DNA of 43,471 nt from an uncultured Rhizobium sp. (GTDB lineage: Bacteria > Pseudomonadota > Alphaproteobacteria > Rhizobiales > Rhizobiaceae), in NCBI GenBank assembly GCA_945952415.1, contig CAMFIF010000030.1, forward strand, positions 1 through 43,471. Reading direction: 5' to 3'. How positions within the stretch are numbered: position 1 is the first letter of the stretch; every line of letters starts with the position of its first letter. Both the position numbers and the translations under genes were made by a program. Under the pieces are notes generated by a model. That model was not told where the DNA came from, did not search any database, and was given only the letters and a program-made list of their open reading frames with translations. Positions 1 to 7,609 of this stretch are shown in pieces.

Positions 1-141
1 TAAGCCTGTCCTCAAGCCTGTGCTTGAGCCTTTCTGCTTATGCCGACTGTCCGGTCGAAATGGGGGGCAGTTCAGTTTGGTACGAAACGAACCTTGGACT
101 ACTGAAATAGACCGAGAGAACGAACTGGAAAAGTTACAGGC

Positions 142-558
142 TTATGGATTTTTCACGCAAAAAGAGGGCGGAGTAGAAGCGCCAGACTCAGTGGCGTAGC
201 CGGGAAATTCCTGACTTTTGTAAACATAAGCTTTGATTTTTTCTAATGCGCTTATGGCTTGGTCAGAAGCCCCAAGCGTAAACAAAAGCTGCGCGACCGA
301 ACAACCCGCACTAGACCGAAGATCAATAACTGCAACCGAATTAATTTCTACGTAGCGGACTCTCTCAATTTTGTCGCGTGGTGAAAACATCACCCTAGCT
401 GCCCCGCCATATTGGGTCGTAGCGGTATAAATGCCACGTTCACTCAACAACCAAACGCTGTCGCCGTAAAGGTTGATCAGCTGTAGTGCCTTGGTGCTAA
501 GGCCGGTACGCTTTAGATCACACAAATCTAGGAAAGTTCTATTGCCTATCCATGCCAA
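142..558 (-). CDS. Hypothetical protein, 138 aa at most
   Basis: I do not recognise a family. The frame is open for 138 codons, but the longest version starts with TTG and has no clear Shine-Dalgarno sequence in front of it, so the true start may be further in or the 5' end may be lost. The N-terminal two thirds read like a compact alpha/beta protein, with alternating short hydrophobic strands around residues 40-85. The C-terminus is Ser/Thr/Pro-rich. No signal peptide or membrane helix is visible. The gene sits in lower-GC DNA at the left edge of the accessory region, on the same strand as the small gene at 786-974. It could be a chance ORF. Confidence 0.4.
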   Translation of the reverse strand: MAWIGNRTFLDLCDLKRTGLSTKALQLINLYGDSVWLLSERGIYTATTQYGGAARVMFSPRDKIERVRYVEINSVAVIDLRSSAGCSVAQLLFTLGASDQAISALEKIKAYVYKSQEFPGYATESGASTPPSFCVKNP

Positions 559-717
559 GGCTGTCAGAGCCCCAAAATGCCGTGCTCACACTTCGTCACC
601 TCTGCAGCTGATGACCTGCATGCTTAGAGCTGACGCGAGCGCGATATTTTCTCGACGCAAGAGCCACTGCCCATGGTGAAGCAGATGCTAACCGGCCTGA
701 AGTCAGCGGTCAAAGAC

Positions 718-755
718 GGCCAACCGGCTGTGGAGCGCAGGCATAGCCGGTTGGC
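718..755 (-). terminator. 12-bp perfect hairpin, possible terminator
   Basis: Perfect 12-bp inverted arms (718-729 and 744-755, arm GGCCAACCGGCT) enclose a 14-base loop. The hairpin lies about 30 bases past the stop of the minus-strand small gene at 786-974. The bases after it on the minus strand (GTCTTTG) are only weakly T-rich, so termination is plausible but not certain. The rest of 559-785 shows no recognisable gene. Confidence 0.45.
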
Positions 756-785
756 CAGTGTCATGAGTCTCCATCAATTATAAAC

Positions 786-974
786 TCAGTCATCAATACC
801 GCCATCAAGTAGGTAGGCCCTGCCTTTAGCTGTTAAAGTGCGGACGGAAACTTTAACCTCAAAGGTGATGTTGTCGATCTGCACGCACAATGGGCCATCA
901 TCACGGACACGTTTCAAAAACCGGATGACTTCAGCATCTTCCGCGCTGAGATTGATGACCTCGTTTTTATCCAT
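786..974 (-). CDS. Small hypothetical protein, 62 aa
   Basis: I chose the ATG at 972-974 because a GGTGGA Shine-Dalgarno-like sequence lies 7 bases upstream. The frame can be extended to GTG or TTG codons a few residues earlier. The protein has an acidic helical N-terminus (residues 9-25, AEDAEVIRFLKRVRDDG), a short strand segment and a basic stretch before an acidic end. It is divergent from the PIN-domain gene that starts 227 bases away. Size and position would suit an antitoxin or regulator for that gene, but no known antitoxin family is recognised and such partners normally lie upstream on the same strand. Function unknown. Confidence 0.45.
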   Translation of the reverse strand: MDKNEVINLSAEDAEVIRFLKRVRDDGPLCVQIDNITFEVKVSVRTLTAKGRAYLLDGGIDD

Positions 975-1201
975 GGCAGCGTCCACCAAGGTTTTTATGC
1001 GAAATCGCTATCATTCTCGGACAGATATCTCTAACGAAAGATTTATTAAGGCGCATTTCATTAATGCATCACATCTGCATCGAAAGCCAGAGCAAATAAC
1101 AGAGGGTTTGTTCCCTCGCACCGCGCGGGTAAGCTGTCAGCGGGCATTGACGATTTTTTAACCATAACGTGTTCACGCTACTGCGAAACGGAGCATTCGC
1201 G

Positions 1202-1747
1202 ATGGACATGACATTTCTGTTAGATACATGCGTGATAAGCGAGACATCCAAAGTACGGCCACGGGTGGAGATAGCAAGCTTTCTGTCTACCGTTAAAAAT
1301 GTCGCCATGCCCGCTGGAGCCTTGATGGAGTTACAGCTAGGCATTACTCAAATCTGTGCCACAGACCCCATCCGAGCAGTAAAACTGAGCCGCTGGTACC
1401 AAGGGCTTCTCAAAAAGAACATTCCGATCATTGAGTCTGATCTCCAAGTTGTCGAACTTTGGGGTGTTCTCGCCGCCGACAAGCGGCTTCAAAACCACTT
1501 CATCCCGCGAACGGATGGCAAGCAGAGGAGACATCGAGGCGGCCAAGACGTTCACATCGCTGCGGCAGCTCTGGCACATCGCTTACCAATCGCAACCATG
1601 AATGTCTCGGACTTCATGCGAATTCACGAATGTTACCCTTTGCCCGGTATATACAATCCTGCAACCGGAGTATGGCATGCCCGAATGCAGCCGTTAACGT
1701 TTCCGAGCCTTTCGTCAGCGACAGAGGATGATCCTCAGACTGTGTGA
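1202..1747 (+). CDS. PIN-domain ribonuclease, VapC/FitB-like
   Basis: The protein (181 aa from the ATG at 1202) opens with MTFLLDTCVISE, the typical first strand and acidic residue of PIN-domain RNases of the VapC/FitB type. The four acidic positions expected for metal binding are present: D8, E43 (in LMELQLGI), D116 (in GGQDVHIAAAA) and D137 (in TMNVSDF). The usual Asn after DT is Cys here. PIN toxins cleave tRNA or other structured RNA and are held in check by a small antitoxin encoded just upstream. No same-strand antitoxin gene is visible, so this is either an orphan or is paired with the divergent 62-aa gene at 786-974. The tail after residue 155 is not part of the PIN fold. A GGAG lies 8 bases before the start. 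Confidence 0.85.
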   Translation: MDMTFLLDTCVISETSKVRPRVEIASFLSTVKNVAMPAGALMELQLGITQICATDPIRAVKLSRWYQGLLKKNIPIIESDLQVVELWGVLAADKRLQNHFIPRTDGKQRRHRGGQDVHIAAAALAHRLPIATMNVSDFMRIHECYPLPGIYNPATGVWHARMQPLTFPSLSSATEDDPQTV

Positions 1748-1883
1748 GAATACCGGTCCGGGGCGCAATCGTTGCAGCGAAGTTGGTTCGAGTTTTAGCA
1801 GCACCTTTCGCGTCCTTGTTGGTCGCACGCCCCAGCCATAGGCAGCGTATGCCTGACTTCGGCGATAATCGAGTTGGTCGTCG

Positions 1884-2828
1884 TCAGCGAGCCTCTATGA
1901 TCTTCTCCCTTTCCAGGACCATTCTTATTTCTTCAAATTTTGCCGAGATGTTTCCGGCAGGAAACCGAATCTGGCCGAGACCCACTATGTTGGAAAACTC
2001 CTCACACCCCTCCTCCAAAAGAATGATCGCCCTGCGGAACCCAAGCTTCCCTTGAAAAAGTCCCGACTCGTGGACAACGTTGAGCCTCGCAATCATCGTC
2101 CCTTCTGCTGTTTCATCTTCAGCTGTCATCACCAGGAATGCAAAGCTAGCTGCATCTAGCATGTCGCGCAGCCTCTCCGTCGTGGCCAGACCTGCTGAAG
2201 ACTCGCGGTTAAACTCATCCCATTTCAGCTGCAAACGATCCTGAAGGAAATCCTTCAGGTCGCGCCAAACCGGAGATCGACCGTGTCCGATGATGATGCG
2301 AGTCTCTGGTGCAGTCACTCTCTTCGTTCCCTTCTGCAAACTTTTGTCGACTTCGCTCCAGCCAGCTGAAGTCAGCGCGAAATGATCGTCGGGCAGGAAT
2401 TTGATCAATCCTGCCTCCAGGGCATCAGTGATTATGCTGTCTGCACCATCGCCGTCGACAGCTCCAATGACCCCTGTGATTAAGTCATCAATCACCTCGA
2501 TATACTTGAACCTATCATCGCCTGCCTTTTCTGCCATCCATTCCAATAAAAGCTCGCGCTGCCGTTTCGGCTTGGGAAGTGGTTCTGAGCACCAGTTGTC
2601 CAGCTCCTCAGTTGATATCAGAGGCCAGGTTTCGCCTTTTGCGCGGCGTCGGACGGCATGGCCAAGTCGCGCGAGCACCGTCCGCTCTCTTGGCCGAGCG
2701 CGTAACAGTGCAAGAGCGCTACCCGTTATCTCAAAGCCTCCACATCTGGGGCAATTGAACTGTTTGACATCTCTGTCGCTAACACGACCCGCATCGGAAG
2801 CGTGCAAGCAGATTGGGCATTGTGACAT
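1884..2828 (-). CDS. Zinc-ribbon and TIR-like (CAP12/PycTIR-type) domain protein
   Basis: The 314-aa protein has three parts. Residues 1-30 form a zinc-ribbon-like cluster with Cys pairs C4/C7 and C26/C29. Residues about 80-165 are helical and end in a winged-helix-like segment (HFALTSAGWSEVDKSL). Residues about 175-310 match the predicted nucleotide-binding TIR-like family (Pfam PF10137, the CAP12/Pycsar TIR effector domain): IIIGHGRS at 178-185, the glutamate E218 in TTERLRDML where the family has its proposed catalytic residue, and ARLNVVHESGLFQGKLG at 247-263. Members of this family are known or predicted to degrade NAD in anti-phage abortive infection. The zinc ribbon and wing may sense nucleic acid, which is inference. 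A membrane-protein gene lies 41 bases upstream on the same strand, so the two probably form an operon. Confidence 0.75.
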   Translation of the reverse strand: MSQCPICLHASDAGRVSDRDVKQFNCPRCGGFEITGSALALLRARPRERTVLARLGHAVRRRAKGETWPLISTEELDNWCSEPLPKPKRQRELLLEWMAEKAGDDRFKYIEVIDDLITGVIGAVDGDGADSIITDALEAGLIKFLPDDHFALTSAGWSEVDKSLQKGTKRVTAPETRIIIGHGRSPVWRDLKDFLQDRLQLKWDEFNRESSAGLATTERLRDMLDAASFAFLVMTAEDETAEGTMIARLNVVHESGLFQGKLGFRRAIILLEEGCEEFSNIVGLGQIRFPAGNISAKFEEIRMVLEREKIIEAR

Positions 2829-2869
2829 GGGGGTCCGTTGATATCCGACTCATGCTTCACGTCTGCCTA

Positions 2870-3670
2870 TTATCGCTGAACCGTGAACGGTGGCACCCAT
2901 TTTTCCGGACCGGACAATCGATAAGTTGACACCAGATTATCACGAATCTCATCATGGATGCCTATCACGGGGAGAGCTTTGCCGACATCGTCCCGGCTCA
3001 AGTGCCGAGGCATCGCTATGTCTGCCTGCCGGGCATAGTCATAAAGCGCTGCCGCCTGTGCGCTAACCTCGGCTGCATCAACCAGGTACCGCTCCAGATT
3101 CGCTTGGAATGTTATATGACCGTCCCTGCCGTGTTCGGCTTGCAACCCGATAAGCCTGGCGTTTTGAATCTGCAGCGAAGCCAACATCACCCGCAAGAAT
3201 GACCTCTCAACCTCTTCTGCAACCTCAACAAAGTCAGCTACGCTTTTAATGGCTTCCACCGGCAAGGCGGGAAATTCGGGAATTTTTACCTTTGGTGGAA
3301 GAACCTGCCTGTCTAGCTGCTCAAACAAAAACAACAAAACGGTGGTACAGGTATTTGCGTAATCCGACAGGGCACCGAGCGTAAACGGTAGCACGGCTCT
3401 TAGCGCCTGCTTTCTGCTTTCTCGACTTCGCTTCGCTGCTATGTCGGTTTGTCTCATCTGGGCGTGAACGGCGCTTGCCGCCCACCAGGCACCGATCAGT
3501 GCAATCAGCGTCTGATAGTCGTAAAGCCAACGAAACGTTCCAAGCCAGTGAAAGGCTGATCCAAGTTGCTCAGGCGCGGATAGGTTGCTCAGAACGACTT
3601 CACGGCCGCTGGCAAATAAGATCAGCACAATCGCGAACCCAGAAATTCCAACGATGATTAGCTTTTTCAT
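2870..3670 (-). CDS. Membrane protein of unknown function, 266 aa
   Basis: I chose the ATG at 3668-3670 (MKKLIIVG...). A TTG five codons earlier is also possible, and neither has a clear Shine-Dalgarno. Two hydrophobic segments are visible, at residues about 3-20 and 54-70 (YQTLIALIGAWWAASAV). A basic helical stretch follows (QTDIAAKRSRESRKQALRA), then a long, mostly helical soluble part. No family is recognised. The gene ends 41 bases before the TIR-like gene on the same strand, so the pair is likely co-transcribed. In two-gene defence systems a membrane protein next to a TIR-like protein can be sensor or effector, but nothing in this sequence shows which role applies. It is divergent from the methyltransferase-like gene, 152 bases away. 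Confidence 0.6.
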   Translation of the reverse strand: MKKLIIVGISGFAIVLILFASGREVVLSNLSAPEQLGSAFHWLGTFRWLYDYQTLIALIGAWWAASAVHAQMRQTDIAAKRSRESRKQALRAVLPFTLGALSDYANTCTTVLLFLFEQLDRQVLPPKVKIPEFPALPVEAIKSVADFVEVAEEVERSFLRVMLASLQIQNARLIGLQAEHGRDGHITFQANLERYLVDAAEVSAQAAALYDYARQADIAMPRHLSRDDVGKALPVIGIHDEIRDNLVSTYRLSGPEKWVPPFTVQR

Positions 3671-3822
3671 TGTCAAAAATCGCAAGTCAAATTGGGTTAT
3701 CTCACGTGGTAGGCGAGCGACAAGCTGTAGCAGTAAGCCTAGATTCTCTTGCTGAGCAAAAGCATTAACTCAACAATTTTCCAAGATTTCAACAGCATCA
3801 ACGTAGGCTGACGACATCTGCA

Positions 3823-6078
3823 ATGAGGTGGCACATGCCCAAAAGAAAAAACAGCTCGGACACCGCCCCACCTGAAACCAGGCTTCAACTGACCGAAAAG
3901 AAGCTAAAGGAGCGTATGCAGCGAATTACGCGGCATTACTGTGATCTCCTTATCGAAGATATGCGGGATATAATAGCTGAAACCGATAATGGCATGCCTC
4001 CGCTAAGCCGAGAGCAATTGCACAGTTTTTTTGGAGTGCTGGGAATAGCAGATGAAGACATGTTCGTTCATATGGATTTCAAGGAACAGCTGGGCGCATA
4101 TACCGAAAGACTAATTGAAATCCGCGCGAACTTTTCCACAATCGGGGAGCTTATGCGATGCGATAGTGAGAGCTTCGGCAGAATCATGCGTATCGTAGAG
4201 AACGGGAACAACCCGAACGCTCCTCTGGTCCGAATGGTGAGAAAAGACCTGGAAGAGCGAAGAAAGTCTGATGCCGAAGCTTTGCATGAGACAATCAGCC
4301 AGAAGCTGCGCGACATACATTTCCGAGAATTTGGACATTTGGTAACGGTGGTCGAAAGACAGGCAAATAAGCTCTGCGACTTGATGACCGACTATCCTGA
4401 GCTGAGCGCTCAGAAAAGGAAAAGAACCAAAATTGCAATCATGGAAGTCGCAGCTCATTTGCTGACATTGCTGACAGATCACCTTCGTGGGGCACCAGCG
4501 GTCGAAGACTGGAGCTTTAAACAGATCGACGGAACGAGACAGCTGGGCGAAATAAGGTTTGCACTCGAACAGCTCGCTGAAGGAAGATTTGACGAAAAGC
4601 TCCCGCAGATCGATCCAGCGGTCGACTTTCCGCTGACAACGGCATTCCAGGGTTCGGGAATTCCGGTCTGGAAAGCAGTGGATTCAATTCGCTTATTAGC
4701 TGGCAGGCTTCCAAAGCGAGGCACCTCGACACGCCATATGCCAAGGCCGACGAAGCTGCTCAATGTAATAGAGCTTTGTTGTGGTGTCGGCGGGACGAGC
4801 CTGGGGCTGGAAAGTTCTGGATACTGGTTCGTATCACTGCTGGATTCAAAGGCTGAGTGCTTGGAAACGATTAGACAAAACAGGCCCAGATGGCCGCTGG
4901 TCCAGTCGATTCTGCCATCTGAAAAAGAATGGCCTCAGAAAAATCGGACCGATCTTAGCGCCAAGATCAAAGACGCGTACCCATTTGACCTGCCCAATAT
5001 AGACCTAGTTTTCGCGTCGCCTCCTCCTACACCGTGGAGAAGGAAATCGAACGTTAGAACAGTTTCTAGTCACCTTCACAAAGCTATTCTAAAAATTGTG
5101 GGCCAATATAGTCCAAAGGCATTCGCTATCGAGTGCCACCCAGACATTCTCACAAGTAAGCACATTGATTACCGCACTGATTTTGAACTGGCTTTGAGAA
5201 ATGCTGGTTATGTATTTCGCGAATTTACGCTCGATTACGCCAAGTTCGGAATACCTCAAATACGGTCGAGAACTTATCTAATTGGCATCAGGCCGGAGTT
5301 TGCACAGCGTCTGCGACATCCAGTACTTGACGAACCCATTGAGGTGACAATTTGGGACGTTATCGGCGATATCGTGTTTCCTGAGCTTGACCACGGTGAT
5401 TTCACTCGAAATGCGTCAGAACTCGCCAAAGCCAGGGAAGCTTACTTGGAGTGGCAAAAGGCTTTGAAGAACAAGATCGGCGAACAGATTCTTGATCTTT
5501 CAGGAGCTGCAACTGACAGGTCAAAACAATTCTGGCTAGAGGCAGGATTTCCATTTTTAGAAGGCATAACAAGCGAACATTGTGAGACCTTGCACGCGAG
5601 GCGACTTTCAGAGTTCCTGGGGGATAGAAACAACCGTCCGCCGTTGGCAATACCTCTCACGCCTCTAATAATGAAACGCTTGCAGGGCATACCGGATAAC
5701 TGGAAAGTTATCGGGGAGTATAAGGACCAGAAATTTCAGCTATGCTCTGCAACGCCTCCAGTAATCGCTGCAGCTGTTGGACGAGCTATACACTCGGCGA
5801 TTTCTGGCGAAGTGATTGACATAAACAGCCCTAATGCTCTGGCCATCCGTGACCCCGACAAGAGACGCTATAACTGGATATGGTCCGATAGGCGCGACCC
5901 TGATGGCTTCCGGGACCGTGTCTGGAAAAGTGCTATTAGCGGCTTAAAACGCAACGGCAATCGAGATTTCCTGTTCGACGAAGAAGACGTCGACCTTCGA
6001 GATCACCCGTCTGAATTTAAAATCCAGGCCAAACGTGTGCGTATTACCAAGAAATCAGCTACTGGCGAGACTGATTAA
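3823..6078 (+). CDS. C5-cytosine methyltransferase-like protein lacking the catalytic cysteine
   Basis: 751 aa from the ATG at 3823. An ATG four codons on (3835) has a GAGGTGG just upstream and may be the real start. Residues 1-300 are mostly helical and match no domain I know. Residues 312-660 follow the C5-methyltransferase order: motif I VIELCCGVGG (315-324), an acidic residue at D341, motif IV at 398-405, motif VI AIECHPD (435-441), motif VIII QIRSR (479-483), motif IX LTPLIMKRLQGIPDNW (612-627) and motif X SATPPVIAAAVGRAI (642-656). Motif IV should read PPCQ, but here it is SPPPTPW, so the nucleophilic Cys is Pro402 (codon 5026-5028). Motif VI has ECH where ENV is usual. Without that Cys, standard C5 methylation is not expected. 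The protein may bind SAM or DNA only, or use other chemistry. The frame is intact, so this is not simple decay. Its end overlaps the converging gene by 4 bases. Confidence 0.8.
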   Translation: MRWHMPKRKNSSDTAPPETRLQLTEKKLKERMQRITRHYCDLLIEDMRDIIAETDNGMPPLSREQLHSFFGVLGIADEDMFVHMDFKEQLGAYTERLIEIRANFSTIGELMRCDSESFGRIMRIVENGNNPNAPLVRMVRKDLEERRKSDAEALHETISQKLRDIHFREFGHLVTVVERQANKLCDLMTDYPELSAQKRKRTKIAIMEVAAHLLTLLTDHLRGAPAVEDWSFKQIDGTRQLGEIRFALEQLAEGRFDEKLPQIDPAVDFPLTTAFQGSGIPVWKAVDSIRLLAGRLPKRGTSTRHMPRPTKLLNVIELCCGVGGTSLGLESSGYWFVSLLDSKAECLETIRQNRPRWPLVQSILPSEKEWPQKNRTDLSAKIKDAYPFDLPNIDLVFASPPPTPWRRKSNVRTVSSHLHKAILKIVGQYSPKAFAIECHPDILTSKHIDYRTDFELALRNAGYVFREFTLDYAKFGIPQIRSRTYLIGIRPEFAQRLRHPVLDEPIEVTIWDVIGDIVFPELDHGDFTRNASELAKAREAYLEWQKALKNKIGEQILDLSGAATDRSKQFWLEAGFPFLEGITSEHCETLHARRLSEFLGDRNNRPPLAIPLTPLIMKRLQGIPDNWKVIGEYKDQKFQLCSATPPVIAAAVGRAIHSAISGEVIDINSPNALAIRDPDKRRYNWIWSDRRDPDGFRDRVWKSAISGLKRNGNRDFLFDEEDVDLRDHPSEFKIQAKRVRITKKSATGETD

Positions 6079-6827
6079 GGCTTCATCCAAGTAAGATCAG
6101 GCTCGCCAAATGTATCCGCCAGAACCTCGTCGTAATTGCTGTCTTCTTCCAAAAATAGCAATTCTGGTTCGCCGCCCTCAAAAGCCCAATCGACCCTGTC
6201 CCGGTAGAAACTCAGTTCACAGGCACCAAACCTTGGATGTTCGAAGCGCAAACTGTCGCAGGCCTCCCCTCGGTGGAGGGTCATTCGTATTTCCCCACCG
6301 AAAATTCCATCGAGTTCCCTGTATGTAGCTTCCATGGTTTGACTGTCGGTTACATTGGCTTTCGACCTGTTCAAGGGAATCGGCGGCGACGTCCTGACCG
6401 CCTTCTCTATAGCTTGATAAGCTGTTTCCTCGTCTGAAAAGTGGTAATTGAATTCATTGTCATAATACTCGTCATAAAATTCCCAGCCAGTGTCTCCAAT
6501 CTTTTCAATCATAATTTCTTTGGCGCTCACATAGCCCTTCCAGTCTCCGGACACGGTCGCCTCCGCATCCAGTTGAAAAACTACTGACGAATAATAATCG
6601 TCACTGCGCCCTTCGATATCTATCGAAACTACTTTTTCGCGTCTGCTGCTAGTTTTCAGATTAAATTCTTCGAATAAATCTTTCATTCGCGAATTAATGC
6701 GATCCTCATAATAAGCAGTGGACTTTTCCATAATTGCGCTCTCCCAGTTGGATAACGAGAGATTGCTTTCTTCCTTCGCAAGCGACGAACGGATTTTTTT
6801 GCACTCGTGAATGTCAGCAGTAACCAC
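6075..6827 (-). CDS. Acidic hypothetical protein, 250 aa
   Basis: No family is recognised. The longest frame starts with GTG (6825-6827), with a GAAAG nearby as a possible weak Shine-Dalgarno. A later ATG (MEKSTAYYEDR, residue 33) is an alternative. The protein is soluble, rich in Asp, Glu and Tyr (for example WEFYDEYYDNEFNYHF around 115-130) and unusually acidic along its whole length. The gene is low in GC compared with the core genome and converges on the methyltransferase-like gene, overlapping its last 4 bases. Tail-to-tail overlap suggests the two arrived together, but does not prove a shared function. A DNA-mimic or inhibitor role is conceivable from the charge alone and is speculation. 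Confidence 0.6.
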   Translation of the reverse strand: MVTADIHECKKIRSSLAKEESNLSLSNWESAIMEKSTAYYEDRINSRMKDLFEEFNLKTSSRREKVVSIDIEGRSDDYYSSVVFQLDAEATVSGDWKGYVSAKEIMIEKIGDTGWEFYDEYYDNEFNYHFSDEETAYQAIEKAVRTSPPIPLNRSKANVTDSQTMEATYRELDGIFGGEIRMTLHRGEACDSLRFEHPRFGACELSFYRDRVDWAFEGGEPELLFLEEDSNYDEVLADTFGEPDLTWMKP

Positions 6828-7315
6828 GGAACTTTCGTCATGATACGTTCTAATTCAAATTTAATATAAGCTCTAGACAAGTTTGATTGTTTATGGCAGT
6901 TGTAATATCGCCTGACACAAAGGACCTCTATTATGGTAGTCAAACGAATATCGCAGAGAGTAGTCATATTTAACTGACGCTCCAGTTCCTGAATTTCGGT
7001 ACGCTCGCGAAGTAGCGTGTCGAAAGTGCGATATTATGAATGGCAGGTCTATGTCCCCCCAATCTCAGCCATACCTCTACAATCAGATATTGGGTTTGCG
7101 CCGTCAGAAAGTGGCCGGTTAGGCAGCGCAGTTGGTTTGTCGCAAAAACACGCGAACCACTTTCCCCATAAAGGTCCGACCGCATTCCAGTTAGGTGTAG
7201 ATGGCTAAGTGGCCAATGCGCTTAGCCTGTGCAGACCACTGCGCTGGGATTTCATGGATTTCAATCACTTTGCCCCTCTGTCGGGAATGGCGAAGCTTTG
7301 CCTAGAGGAACCGAA
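6828..7315. other. Non-coding stretch before the tns operon, with repeated AATATCGC
   Basis: No convincing gene is seen in these roughly 490 bases. The 8-mer AATATCGC occurs three times: at 6904-6911, at 6947-6954 and inverted at 7028-7035. The 9-mer TAATATCGC is shared by the first copy and the inverted one. The stretch must carry the promoter of the tns operon and, by analogy with Tn7, is where the tnsA-proximal transposon end is expected. I could not define that end. Confidence 0.35.
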
Positions 7316-7609
7316 ATGACAAATGTCTGGCAGGTAAACGTTCGCACCACCTCCGACTTAAGCTGCGAGCGCCTTCAGATGAGAGCCGCCCGTCGCACCC
7401 GTCGAAATAGCAAGGCGGATGCGCACTTTTCCAAAGCCATTGCACATCTCAACGTGGGCACTCGTGAGCAGATCGAGGAGCTGAGGCCGGAGCCGATGCC
7501 CGATGTCAGCTACAATAGATGCGTAGCTGTCTGGCGCGATGGAAAATGGGTTCGCGCAAGACGGGTCAGTTCGTCTCGCATGTGTTCGCATATCTCCTGG
7601 GGGCACTGA
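7316..7609 (+). CDS. Small basic protein, first gene of the tns operon
   Basis: 97 aa from the ATG at 7316, which has a strong Shine-Dalgarno (AGAGGAA) just upstream. The last stop base is shared with the start of the TnsA-like gene (TGATG, 7607-7611), the signature of translational coupling, and this is the main argument that the gene is real. The protein is basic and Arg-rich (RAARRTRRNSK near residue 25) and helical in the middle. It resembles no Tn7 component I know. The context suggests a transposition accessory or regulatory protein, which is inference. Confidence 0.55.
   Translation: MTNVWQVNVRTTSDLSCERLQMRAARRTRRNSKADAHFSKAIAHLNVGTREQIEELRPEPMPDVSYNRCVAVWRDGKWVRARRVSSSRMCSHISWGH

Noticed and set aside
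6970..7185. 71-codon minus-strand frame upstream of the tns operon
   Set aside because: No ribosome-binding site, no recognisable family, and the opposite strand has an equally long open frame. Probably chance.
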